Shown here one piece after another: positions 1-12,080 of a DNA stretch of 19,649 nt (positions are counted from its first letter, which is position 1; each line of letters opens with the position of its first letter). The position numbers were made by a program, and so were the translations under genes. The notes under the pieces were generated by a model that searched no databases, had not been told where the DNA came from, and was given only the letters and a program-made list of their open reading frames with translations. The DNA is from Allomyces macrogynus ATCC 38327 (Eukaryota; Blastocladiomycota; Blastocladiomycetes; Blastocladiales; Blastocladiaceae), in NCBI GenBank assembly GCA_000151295.1, contig GG745349.1, forward strand, positions 660,462 to 680,110. The letters run 5' to 3'.

Positions 1-2
1 CG

Positions 3-3000
3 ATGCTGCTGCGGACGCGCGTCAAGCGCGGCCTGGCCTCGGCGCAGGCCGCGCTCACGCTCGCGACCGGCCCGCTGATGGCCGCCTCGTCTTCTGCGTC
101 GCCATCGACCCAGGCCTCGCCCGTTGACGACAAACCGAGCTCGTCGATTCTTGCCGTTGCCGCAGAGGGGTTCCGTCCGCTCCTGTCACGCACCGACGAG
201 CAGGACGAGTCGGTTTCTGTCAGCGAGCATCCACTGAGCGACTCGGCGTCATCCGCTGCTGCACCCGATGCTGCGGCCAATGCCGCTGCCGCGGTCACGA
301 TCCAGCAGCTGCAGGACCTCGTGCGCGCAATGCAGCGCAAAATGGACGACATCAACATGGAAAAGGAGTCGTGGCGGCAGCAGTACTTTGCGGCGATTGA
401 CCAGATCGCGAGCAAGCCCGTCGTCAAGTCGGCCGATGCCAAAGTCGGGCCCGATACCGACGAAATGGATGCGAAAGTGCGCGAAGTCGAGGCGGTGCAT
501 GCCGAGGTATGGTTTCCTGGACGGGGGCGTGTCGGTTATGGTGCTGACGGTTGAGGTTGGCCTGGTTGTAGGTCGTGAATGGGCTCCGTGACGAGATCGA
601 CCGGCTCCAGACGGACCTGAAAGCTGCGCAGACTGCTGCGGATGCCGCAAAGTGCGATCAGGTATGGCTTACGTTCGCATTTGCGAACCTGGCCGTAATT
701 AGAAAATGTGCACGGGTGGACTTGATTGACATCATGATGCTTTTCGTGTAATCGTAGAGGACCGAGCAGGACTTGGCGAGCTCGCTCGCTAACCAGCTTG
801 CTTCGCTCAAGGAGCAGCACGAGCAGGTACGCGGGTCGTGCGGCACGATCGTTTCTTCGCGGTAAACCGTTCAACTAAACGATTCCAACTCCTCGTAGGA
901 AGTGACCGAACTCAAGGAGCAGGTACGTTTTCTTCCCTAGTTTTGTCGAGCTCTTGCACCATTCCGAACCGCGATTGACCATGAAATGATCTTTCCAGCT
1001 GCAACAAGCAGAATCACGCACTCGCTCGGCACTCCCCACCCCCATCGAATCAACGCCGTCGCCACCGGAACTCGATCATGGCCCCGAATCGCCCGACGTC
1101 GCCCCCGCTCCGACTATGTGCGCAGCCGCGATCCAGACGGACTCGGGCGACCATGCCGATGGCTCGATCGAACCGACGCCCACGCGCGACGCCTTGCTCC
1201 AGACGGACCCCATCGACTCGCCGCTCACGGCACGTTCCGTGATCGACGCGATCCTGCAAACCGACCCGGCCGAAACCACCCCCGCTCTGACGGACGTTCC
1301 CCTGACGGCTCCGGCCGCGCACGCCACCTCCACGCAAACTGACGACGACTCAGGCCTCCCGAACCCCGAAGCCATCCAGGCGCTCGAGAAGCTGCTCGTC
1401 GTGCAGCACGAGCAAGATCTGGCCGCCGTGCGGCAAGAGCATGCGCGTAGTCTCGACCAGTTGACGCGGCAGCACGAGCGCGTGGTCGCGGATTTACGCG
1501 AGGAGCTCGCGCGCGACATGGAGGTACAGGCCAAGAAACACGAGTGGTCGGTCATGGAAGTGCGGCGACGCGTGCGCGATGAGCATGCCGCGCAGCTGGA
1601 TGCCGTGGAGAGGGCGCATGTCGAAGCGGTGGGCAAGGTGCGCGAGGAGGCAGCGCGGGAGCAGGCGGTGGCCGAGGAGGAGCATGCGCAGGTACGGCGT
1701 TTGTCCCGGTTGGTGAGAGCTGCAGCGGTTGGTGCTTGGATTGACAAGGGTTTCGTTTGATAGGCCATGGCCGCGGTCCGCGTCGAGTTGCGGCAAGTGC
1801 AACAAAAGGGTGAAGAGTTCCAGGAACGGCTGCGCATCTACGAGACGCAGATGCGCACGCTCGCCGACGAGTCGCGCGACGCCGCGCTTCTCCGCGACCA
1901 GGTCCAGAAACTGACCGCGGCGCTGCTCTCCGCCGAGGCGCGTGCTGCCGCTACACTAAAGGACAGCGAGGAACGTGTTGCCGAGCACCAAGCGGCGCAC
2001 GACACGGTCAAGCTCCTGCTCGACCAGCGCAGCGCGCACTGCGCGCAGCTCGAGACGACGGTGGCTGGGATGACCAACGACTTGGCGCACCTCAAGGCCG
2101 ATCTCGAGACGGCAAGTGCAGCGTCGGCACAGGCCGCGTCGGATGTGGCCACGGCACGGACGGCGCTCGCCGTGCACCGGCGCGATTTGTCGACGGCGAC
2201 ACGGCGAATTGCCGAGCTCGAGGCGCAGATCGATTCGGAACGTGCGGCATTGGCCGAGGCCGTCGCGCGGGCTGAAGCGTCGGCGGCCGGCTTGCGCGCC
2301 CAGTTTACCGCGGTCGAAGAGTACGCACAGAATCTGGCAGCCGAGGTGCAGCGCGCGCGTGCCGAGCGCGAGGAGGCGTTGCGGGCAGCCGAGAATGCGC
2401 GGGAGGAGGTGCAGCGCGCGCACGAGCAGGTTCGACGCGTCGAGGCTCACGTCGTCGAGATGCAGCACCAGATCATTGCGCTCGAGGCCGAGCGCGACCG
2501 CGCGCGCGAGCTTGACGCGACTATTGTGCAGTTGCACGGCCAGATCACGCGGCAAGCTCGCGAGATTGAGGACTTGCAGACGCGCGAGATGCAGTACAAG
2601 AACGTGAACAAGTCGCTCAAGGACGAGTTGCGCAAGCTTGCGACGCGCACGGCGAGTTTGCCGGGCACGCCGACCAAGTCGGTCGGATCGCCGCGGTCCA
2701 TGCACAGCGAGCTGTCGTGGCCACCGGCTGCTGCTTCCACCGCTCTGACCGCCGCCGCGACCAGCAGTGGACATGAAGGTGCCGCCTCGTTCCGCTCCGC
2801 ATCCCCTTCGCGCTCGCCACTCCTGACCAATGCCGTGCGTGGTCATCATGCAGCAGGATGGCCTGGTGGACCCGCGCTTGCCGGCGACGTGCGCGAAGTC
2901 AACGTCACATACCTCAAGTCGGTCCTGTGGTCGTTCTTGGAGAAGCGCACCATGCGCACGCAGCTCATTCCAGTGCTCCGCGCGCTGCTCGCATGCACCG

Positions 3001-3080
3001 AGGATGAGATGCGGCGATTGCAGGCGGCCGTCGACCAGCAGGGGGCCGCGCAGTCATTTTTGCCGAGTTTGTTTTCGTGA
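3..3080 (+). CDS. GRIP-domain golgin (long coiled-coil Golgi tether), 5' end possibly incomplete
   Basis: Proposed exons: 3-506, 572-661, 758-826, 899-922, 999-1691, 1764-3080 (stop TGA 3078-3080), giving 898 residues if the ATG at position 3 is the start. Only two bases precede it, so more exon may lie outside. All five introns are phase 0, with donors GTATGG, GTATGG, GTACGC, GTACGT, GTACGG. The protein has a disordered Ala/Ser-rich start, short coiled coils (about residues 98-229), a Pro/Thr-rich linker with four QTD motifs (275-344), then long coiled coil (about 350-750), a Ser/Pro-rich hinge, and a C-terminal GRIP domain (about 837-886) reading VTYLKSVLWSFLEKR then QLIPVLRALL. The Tyr needed by GRIP domains for Arl1 binding is present (codon 2910-2912). 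GRIP golgins sit on trans-Golgi membranes through Arl1-GTP and capture endosome-derived vesicles. Family assignment rests on the GRIP domain; the exact orthologue (IMH1 or golgin-245 type) is not resolved. Confidence 0.85.
899..922 (+). other. 24-nt microexon of the golgin gene
   Basis: An 8-codon exon (EVTELKEQ) lies between a TAG acceptor at 896-898 and a GTACGT donor at 923. It is phase 0 on both sides, so inclusion or skipping keeps the frame. The encoded octapeptide continues the heptad-like pattern of the flanking exons. The call depends on manual splice-site reading. Confidence 0.7.
1131..1343 (+). other. Four QTD motifs in the golgin linker (possible LC8 dynein-light-chain sites)
   Basis: QTD codons occur at 1134-1142, 1200-1208, 1257-1265 and 1335-1343, preceded by I, L, L and T, spaced 22, 19 and 26 residues. 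The surrounding sequence is rich in Pro, Thr, Ser and Asp and looks disordered; coiled coil starts soon after. LC8 (DYNLL) clients use an anchor of the form TQT or IQT/VQT inside disordered chain, often in tandem and next to a dimerising coiled coil. The last copy (TSTQTDDD) and first copy (AIQTDS) fit best. Binding is inferred. Confidence 0.45.
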
Positions 3081-5606
<2,526 letters not shown>

Positions 5607-5893
5607 TGCGGTTGTGGAGGACTGGGCGCATGGGGGAGGGACTTTTTTTTTCGTGCTGTTGCAGGTAATTTATTTCAACCTTGGCGCCTTCGTTTTGGCC
5701 ATTTTCGACCATGCTCAGTGTTGGCCGCTGGCAGCTTGGATAACCATGGAGCGCGTGAGGATGTTCACGGCAGGGCGGTCGGCTGACGGTAACTGAATCA
5801 CGACCGGCCCTGGTCCACCGCGCCGTCGACCGCGATGATCCAACCAGCTCCACCCACAACACTATCGCGACGACCAACACCGCGCGCGCGACC
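5607..5893. other. Intergenic region between phytoene desaturase and the taxilin-like gene
   Basis: This 287-nt spacer between two same-strand genes must hold the 3' UTR of the first and the promoter and 5' UTR of the second. A T-tract occurs around 5642-5650 and a short AT-rich stretch around 5664-5680 (taatttatttcaacc). No open frame with recognisable content was found. Confidence 0.5.
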
Positions 5894-8800
5894 ATGCCGC
5901 CCAAGCTCTCGCCTCGCAACAAGGCGAAACGCGGGACCGGCCGCAAGGCCCCCGGCCCAGCACCGGCCCTGTCGCGCGCGGCCGCGACCACCACCACCAC
6001 CACCACCACGACCGCGACCAACCCGGCACCGGGGCCGGCACCGGCCAATGGCACGAGTCCACCGGCTGGCGGCACGGTTCTCCCGCCGGAGACCGCGCAG
6101 GCGTGGGCGACGCTGATATCCGGGTGGTCGGCCGCGACCCGCGCCGCGACCGTCTTGCAACAGCAGGGGATGATGGGATTACCGCCGAGTTTGCAGGGGC
6201 CCGTCGCGGAATTCGCAAAGGGCGGGCCACCGATTGGAATCCCAGTCGCCACGACGGCCAAGACCGCCGTGCCCGCAGCGACGTCCGCCGCGCCGACCGT
6301 GGCCAAGGCCGCGCCCGTGCCTACTGCTGCTGCACCGGCGGCCAAGGCGACGACAGTCGCGCCGTCGGCGACCCCCGCTTCCGCGCCCACACCCGCCCCC
6401 GCGCTCGCAGCCGCTCCTGGATCCACGACGACAATGCTCTCACAGCTCCTGGCGGCCCCGCCGGCCGCGGCGCTAACCATGGCGGGCAACGCGGCCGCGC
6501 CCAACCCCGACGATTTCCTCAAGCACATGGTCAACATGATCGCCGACTCGCAGGGGGGTGCCATCATGGAAACGCTCTTGCAGAACCGTCCGCTTGGCGT
6601 CGACACCAGATCCGCGAGCTCCCCCACCACCAGCTCCACCGGCGACGCGCCCGGCACCGCTGCCGCCACTGCCGACGACAGTGACGCCGACGCGCCGTCC
6701 GCTACCGACGCGGCGCACGTGGCCGCCTCGGCCCTCCTTTCCGGCGGCGGCAAGCCCTCCGGCAAGGAGTCGACCAAGCGGCGTCGCGCACCCGTCTTTG
6801 GCCCACTGCTGAAATCGCCCGGCGCGAACCTGCACGCGCCGACCAAGCCGGGCGGTGCGCCCGCAGCGGCGGGGGCAGCGTCGTCGCACTTGTCACGCAC
6901 GCCCGATTTCGAGAGTTTTCATCGCGCCATGGCGATCACGATGACGTCGCCGCTGTCGGTGCTCATGAATGGTCGCGGCGAGCTGGATCCGATGCTGATT
7001 ACGTTGACGCAGGCGGAGACGACGACGGCGGCGGCGGGGAAGGCGGGGGATGGGGAAAAGAAGGTGATGGGGGAGGCAGAGAAGAAGGTGGTGGCGGCGG
7101 GCGCGAACGAAATCGATTTGGAGGTGCTCGCGAAACGGCTGGACGCGGATCCGGCACGGCTCGCGCAGGAGTTGCCAGTTGTGGTTCGTTTGTGCATCTC
7201 TTTGCAATACCGGATGTCCAATGAGTGTGGGGGCTCACGATATGCTGGTGTAGAAAGCATACGGGCCCGCGATCCGCGCGTATGGTACGGGATTGATTGC
7301 ACGTGGCGGTGTGCGCCGCGATTGATGCCTGAATCTCCTTGCCCGCTCTCTAGTCCAGGCCCTGCTCAAGATTCCAATCGACCTCGAAGTGCTCGCCGGG
7401 ATCACCGACAAGCGCATTCTAGACGTATGTCTCGGTTTCCAGCGCAAGTTTAGTGCGCTGCACTACATGACCAAGGAACTCGAGCACAAGGTCGTCTACT
7501 TGGAGCGCCAGTGTCTCGCCATGCGCAAGGAAAAGGAACTTTGTATGTTGTCACGACGACTTGTTTTGCCCGACGGGTGTGCGAAGATGCGCCATACTGA
7601 ATGGAATACATGATTTTCTTGACGTAGTGTTGCAGGAAATGAAGTCGCCGGCGCTCAAGGACTGGTCCGACAAGCTGCAGGCCTACGGGATTGACGCAAG
7701 CAAGATCGGCGTCTCGACGTTGGTGCCAAAAGAGCGGCCGCCGTCAGTACATGCAGCAGTGGCGGCGGCGGCGGCGGCGGGCCAGCCGGACATGCAAAAA
7801 GACGCGGCCGAGGTGGGCGCTGCAACCAGCGAATCGCGCACCGCTGACGGTCCTGATCCCGCCGACACGGCGACCGACGCCAGCGGGCCGGCACCAAGCG
7901 ACTTCGCAGAACCCGATCCGCCAGTACGGCCTGCATTTCCACTTCGCTCTGCTGGGTCGTCTCCTCACCTCCTGTATTCTTTAGGCCGCTGCACCTGCCG
8001 ACGCTTCCGCCACTGCCGCATCCGACCCACCGCCACCACCGGTTCCGGCACCCGCGGTCCCGCCGCCGACGCGTGACGAGCTCGAGGAGATTCTCGACCT
8101 CTCGTCGGAGTTGGGTCTTGACGGCAGGCTCACCGTGCATCGCGGAGCCAAGTTCAAGGCGCGGTCGCCATCACCCAAACCGCGGTCGCAGTCGCCCAAG
8201 CCGCGGTCGCGGTTGCGGTCGCCGTCCAAGCCCAATACCCGCTCTTCATCGCCCGTCAAGCCCAACGCCGCGTGCCCGGTCGACAACGGAGACCCCCGCG
8301 CGGAGTCGCCGCCAAACAAGGGCATCGACACGGGTTCAGGCGAGGCGAAAGCGCCGGTTGTGCCGGGCGGGGCCGACGACGCCGCAGAACCAGCCGATGT
8401 TAACGCGGTGATTGAGCCGGAGAGCGAGACGGCGGTCGAGCCGATCGTCGTAGACATGGTTGAGTCGCAGGAATCCGTATCGCTCCCGACCACTGACGCG
8501 ATGCTCCAGGCTTTCGTCGACAAGCTCGCTGGTCCCGTTGAAGGCCCCGTCGACTTCCTGGCCGAAACGCTACCAACCAACGACGTCGATCTCCGCAGTC
8601 TCGTCTCTGCCGACGGGTGCGAGTCGGACGACACAGAGATTCTCGAACAGGCCGAGCCGCACCTTTCCACGCCGAATTTTGACGCTGACACGGCGGCGGC
8701 ACCTCCGGTCGAGTGCGACGACGTGATTGCCGCGCTGAAAGTGGCGCTGGCGCCGACGGCCGATGTGATTGCTGCGGCAGTTGGTGAAACGACGCAAGTG

Positions 8801-9812
8801 CGCGCCGAGCTTGATAAGATCAAGAAGCAGGTCGCGGCGTTTCGCGAAGAGTATGACTGTCGCGAAAAGCACTTTCAGAGCTTGACGCGCACGCAGAACC
8901 TCGAGCTGCAGCTGTTCAAGGCCAAGCTGGACCAGACGCAGGTGCAGTTGAAGAAGGAGCAAGGTACGTCAATTATCTGAGATTTCCGATGCGCTGCTCT
9001 CCGTGGCTCACTCTTTTCTCCCTCCACCAGTCAAATCGTCGGCGCTCGTCGCGCAAATCGAGCTCTTCAAGCAGACCGAGGCCGAGCTGCGGTCGGCCAT
9101 GACCGACGCCATGGAGGAACTGCACAAAGTAACGGGCGTCCTGACGCGCACCAACAACGAGCTCGAGGCGCACCAAGCGCGGCTGCACCAGCTTGACAAG
9201 GAAAACGCGGCACTGCGACTGAAAAACGACCGGCTCGCGAGCTTGCAGCCCAAGCTCGACCGGCTCGCGTCGAGCGTACGCACGCTTGTTGCGGACCGCG
9301 CGACCTTGCGCGCGCGTGCAGCGAACGCCGAGGCGCACTCGCAGCGGCTGCAGGCGGTCGTGCGTGCCATGCAGGCGATGCTGCTGCAGCTCGAGGAGGT
9401 CGCGCGGAAATCGGCGGTTGCCGTGGCCACGGCCATGGAAACGATGGCTGATCGGGCCGGGGAGATTGGGGATTTGGCTGAGGATACGTTGACGGGCGCG
9501 GCGGCGGGTGGGGCCGTGGCAGAGACGGCGTCGAAGGGTGGGGTGTCGAGCGCGGGCGTGAGTGCGTCGTCGTCGTCGGGCGCGAGCGGGTCCGAGACGG
9601 ACGGCGGCGAGGTGGAGGGTGACGACGCGCGCGGCGGCTCAGGGTTGCAGTTCAATGATGACGATGTCGAGGAACTGTTGCGCGAGATCGACGCCAGTGC
9701 CAAGCCGAGCACGGGTGCGGGCCCGAGCCAGCAGTCGCCGAACGTGGGCAAGTCGCTGGTGGCTGGGTCCGGGTCCGGGTCGGGGTCGGGGAAGCGCACC
9801 AAGAAGAAGTGA
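5894..9812 (+). CDS. Taxilin-family coiled-coil protein with long low-complexity N-terminal region
   Basis: Proposed exons: 5894-7187, 7354-7542, 7628-7923, 7985-8963, 9031-9812 (stop TGA), 1179 residues. The first junction is the least certain (donor GTTTGT; nearby GT alternatives exist). Residues 1-330 are Ala/Pro/Thr-rich with a Thr run at 32-40. Residues about 395-510 form a helical block of unknown identity with IDLEVLA twice. Residues 653-685 carry RSPSPKP-type repeats. The taxilin-like part is about 860-1040: FREEYDCREKHFQSL, then LELQLFKAKLDQTQVQL, then LHQLDKENAALRLKN, matching the order of taxilin segments (Q-Y-x-x-REEH, DAKLQQAQ, KKLEKE). An acidic tail and a basic KRTKKK end follow. 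Taxilins bind syntaxins and act in vesicle traffic. Typical taxilins are about 350-550 residues, so this one is roughly twice normal length. It could be two genes wrongly joined, but the frame is open across all junctions and I see no internal start or stop signal. Confidence 0.7.
5987..6013 (+). repeat. (ACC)n trinucleotide repeat encoding poly-Thr
   Basis: A near-perfect run of ACC codons encodes nine consecutive Thr near the N terminus of the taxilin-like protein. Its complement reads as a poly-Val frame, which creates a spurious antisense open frame. Such repeats often vary in length between strains. Confidence 0.9.
8162..8262 (+). repeat. Ser-Pro repeat segment (RSPSPKP / RSQSPKP / RSPSKP) in the taxilin-like protein
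   Basis: Several copies of an Arg-Ser-x-Ser-Pro-Lys-Pro-like unit occur in tandem at about residues 653-685, with matching near-repeats in the DNA (variants of cggtcgcagtcgcccaagcc). The spaced SP pairs next to Lys/Arg resemble proline-directed kinase sites and basic microtubule-binding segments. Function is inferred only from composition. Confidence 0.75.
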
Positions 9813-9937
9813 TTCCGGCTGTGGAATACATGTCTGTTGGCGCGCATTTTTGTCTTCACACTCCCAGTTTCCGGGCACAGCGCACCGTGATCATAGGATT
9901 CCCTATTCCTATTTTATTCCAGTCGGTCGATATGTGC
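9813..9937. other. Short convergent 3' spacer between the taxilin-like and cysteine synthase genes
   Basis: Only 125 nt separate two stop codons on opposite strands, so the two 3' UTRs must be very short or overlap. The AT-rich part (about 9898-9920) contains the cysteine synthase polyadenylation hexamer. Confidence 0.8.
9913..9918 (-). terminator. AATAAA polyadenylation signal of the cysteine synthase-like gene
   Basis: On the minus strand a canonical AATAAA lies 20 nt past the stop codon (stop at 9940-9938), within GGAATAAAATAGG. Position and sequence fit a polyadenylation signal. Confidence 0.6.
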
Positions 9938-11336
9938 TCACTTGATGTAGTGGCGGCAATCCTCGGGTACCGCGTCGTAGAGCCCCTTGGAAACGAGCCA
10001 GTCCTTGTTGAACAAGCGACTCGCGTACCGCTGCGCGCCGTCGCACAGGACGGTCGCGACCGTGTGGCCCTCGCCAAGCTGCTCGGCGACCTTGACGGCC
10101 GCGACCACGTTGAGCGCCGACGACGCACCGACGGGGATCCCCTCGTCGTGCAACAGTCGGAACACCTGGTGGAGAAGGAGCAGAGTGAGGTTGTGGTACG
10201 CATGGTAAACTGCAACCAACAAAAAAGTTTGCATACCATGGAAATCGACTCTTCGTCTGGCACAAACACGGCATCATGCACCGCGCCCTGGTCGAGTGCA
10301 GCCTTCAAGTTCTCCGTGACTCGTCCCTGGCCAATTCCCTCGGTAATCGACCCGTCCCCGGTCCGTTCGAGCTTGCCCTCCTTCATATACTTGTAGAGCA
10401 CTGATCCCGGCGGGTCTGCGAGCACCACCTTGGTCTTTGCCGCTGATTCCTTCAAATATAGCGCGGTCCCCGCGAGCGTGCCGCCCGTGCCCGTTGCACA
10501 CGTGAACGCGTCGAGTTTCCATCCACGCGACGCAATCTGGTGCCGCAGTTCCGGGCCCGTCGACTCGATGTGCGCCTGCGTATTCGCGATGTTGTCAAAC
10601 TGGTTGGTCCAGACGGCGTTCTCGAGCGATGCCGCGTAACGCGCAGCCTGGTGGTTGTAGTTGGCCGGGTCGGTGAAGGGGGCCACGGGGACGGGGTAGA
10701 CGGTCGCGCCGAGCATGCGCAGCGTGTCGATCTTTTCTTGGCTCTGGGTCGTAACAAAGAAGGGCGAAGGTGAGGAGACACGGTCGGAAACGGAGCGATG
10801 GACGGAGGGTTGACGGACGGACCTGGTTATTGGGCATGAAGATCACGCACTTGTACCCGCGCGCGCGACAGACGTGCGCGAGACCAATGCCCGTGTTGCC
10901 TAGTGGTGCGTTCATCGCGACGGCGTCTTGGTCACCATCACCGTCGAGAACAAGGGCGTGCAAAGCATAGCTAGCGCACCCGCAGTCCCTTCCACGACCG
11001 TGCCGCCGGCCTTGAGCAACCCATGGTTCTCGGCATCCTTGACGACCCACAGCGCGGCGCGGTCCTTGACGGACCCGCCCGGGTTCATGAATTCGGCCTT
11101 GGCGACGATATTGCATCCGGTCTGGTCGGAGAGCGACTTGAGCCGGATCAGCGGCGTGTTGCCGACGGCGCCGGGGAACCCCTCCACAACCTAAGCAGCG
11201 GAATGGATTGATTGGTTGGTCGGTTGGTCGGTTGGTGGATAACTCGTAATATTGGGCTGAAGATGCGGACTGGCGCGGTGATGGGGCGGCCCGAGTAGAC
11301 GGTGGCCAGCGTGCGCTTGAAGACGCGTTGCATCAT
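9938..11336 (-). CDS. Cysteine synthase-like PLP enzyme, mitochondrial type (CysK/YGR012W-like)
   Basis: Exons on the minus strand: 11336-11271, 11190-10980, 10899-10823, 10743-10237, 10165-9938; about 362 residues. The family makes cysteine from O-acetylserine and sulfide, or runs related beta-replacement chemistry, using PLP. Key blocks: [22 protein letters not shown] with the PLP Lys at residue 64 (codon 11067-11065); [11 protein letters not shown] restored across intron 2; [16 protein letters not shown] across intron 3; the phosphate-binding loop GTGGT; and VGASSALN in the last exon. The long C-terminal part and [12 protein letters not shown] resemble the yeast YGR012W (Mcy1) group rather than plain bacterial CysK. 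Exon 1 ([16 protein letters not shown]) has basic residues and no acids, as in a mitochondrial presequence. The exon 1 donor is uncertain: GTCCGC at 11270, or GTTATC further on, which would add nine residues. The same GTCCGT donor type is used by intron 3. The gene is divergent from RPB2. Confidence 0.92.
11212..11238 (+). repeat. GGTTGGTC tandem repeat inside cysteine synthase intron 1
   Basis: The plus strand carries about three copies of an 8-mer (ggttggtc), ending ggttggtgg. The regular GG pairs spaced by two bases resemble a two-tier G-quadruplex sequence. In the cysteine synthase transcript it reads as CCAACCGACC repeats just before the exon 2 acceptor, replacing the usual T-rich tract. 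Confidence 0.75.
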
Positions 11337-12080
11337 GATGGAGGACCGGATTGTTGGCTAATTGATTGCTGTTCTGGTCGCGGTTGCCGGTCGACGACTG
11401 CAGAGAGTACTGGAGCAGTTGCAAGAAGCAGAGAGCGACGGCCGAGAGCGAGAACGAAAGGGGCGACAAGACAAGACGCGCGGAAGCAACCGCAACACTG
11501 TCATGGAGCACTGAGTTGGATCCACATGGCTCGCGTCGTTGGCAGGGACGTCAGGTGATAGGCAGTGCGTCCGTCAGGTGACGGCTCAGTGAGCCCGTTC
11601 AAGCCACGCCTCGGCTTCTGGCTCTGAGCGGTCAGCCTGCCAGCTTTCTGAAGAGACGTGGTGGACAAAGCCGCCAGCAAAAGCACCCACCGACCGGCCG
11701 CCGTCGCCGGCGCTGATCACCCCACCTTTTCGAGCGTCGCGCACGCTAGAAAAGGGCACCTCTCCGCTCGCAACTACCCGCATTCGACGCGCACTTGGAC
11801 CGCCGTGCCAGCGCGCGCGTTTTCCCCCGAGTTTCACGCTCGACAACCGGCCGCCGACCCGCTGCAATCCGGCCCGCACCGACCGACCGACCGGCCTTGG
11901 ACCCCAGCTCGAACTACGCCCGACCTGCGCCAGTGTCCGGAGACCGACGGACCATCGCCGCTGGAACCTGTTGCCGCGCTCGTTCTCGAGTGATTGCCGC
12001 GTGACGACGCCCGACCGCATCCCGACCGTTCGGCCCTTTTCTGCCCGTCCGCCCGCCTTGCCCGCCCCGTGCCCGCCACC
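11337..12080. promoter_or_regulatory. Divergent upstream region shared by the cysteine synthase-like gene and RPB2
   Basis: About 744 nt separate two start codons pointing away from each other, so both promoters and 5' UTRs must be here unless non-coding exons lie elsewhere. I see no clear TATA box or CCAAT box. The half next to RPB2 is C-rich on the plus strand, with a short GACC repeat at about 11879-11893, consistent with a pyrimidine-rich 5' UTR. Open frames here have no recognisable content. Confidence 0.6.

Noticed and set aside
7981..8823. Minus-strand Ser-rich open frame (280 codons)
   Set aside because: It is a shadow of the taxilin-like exon 4; composition is explained by the complementary codons.
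5894..9812. Splitting the taxilin-like gene into two genes
   Set aside because: Four proposed junctions have plausible donors and acceptors and keep one frame. No intergenic-like gap or strong start context was found in the middle, though RNA evidence could overturn this.
11191..11511. Minus-strand frame with a hydrophobic start, as an alternative N terminus for the cysteine synthase-like protein
   Set aside because: It is in a different frame from the Arg-rich presequence-like exon and runs into the intronic repeat. The ATG at 11336 joins exon 2 in frame with a plausible donor.
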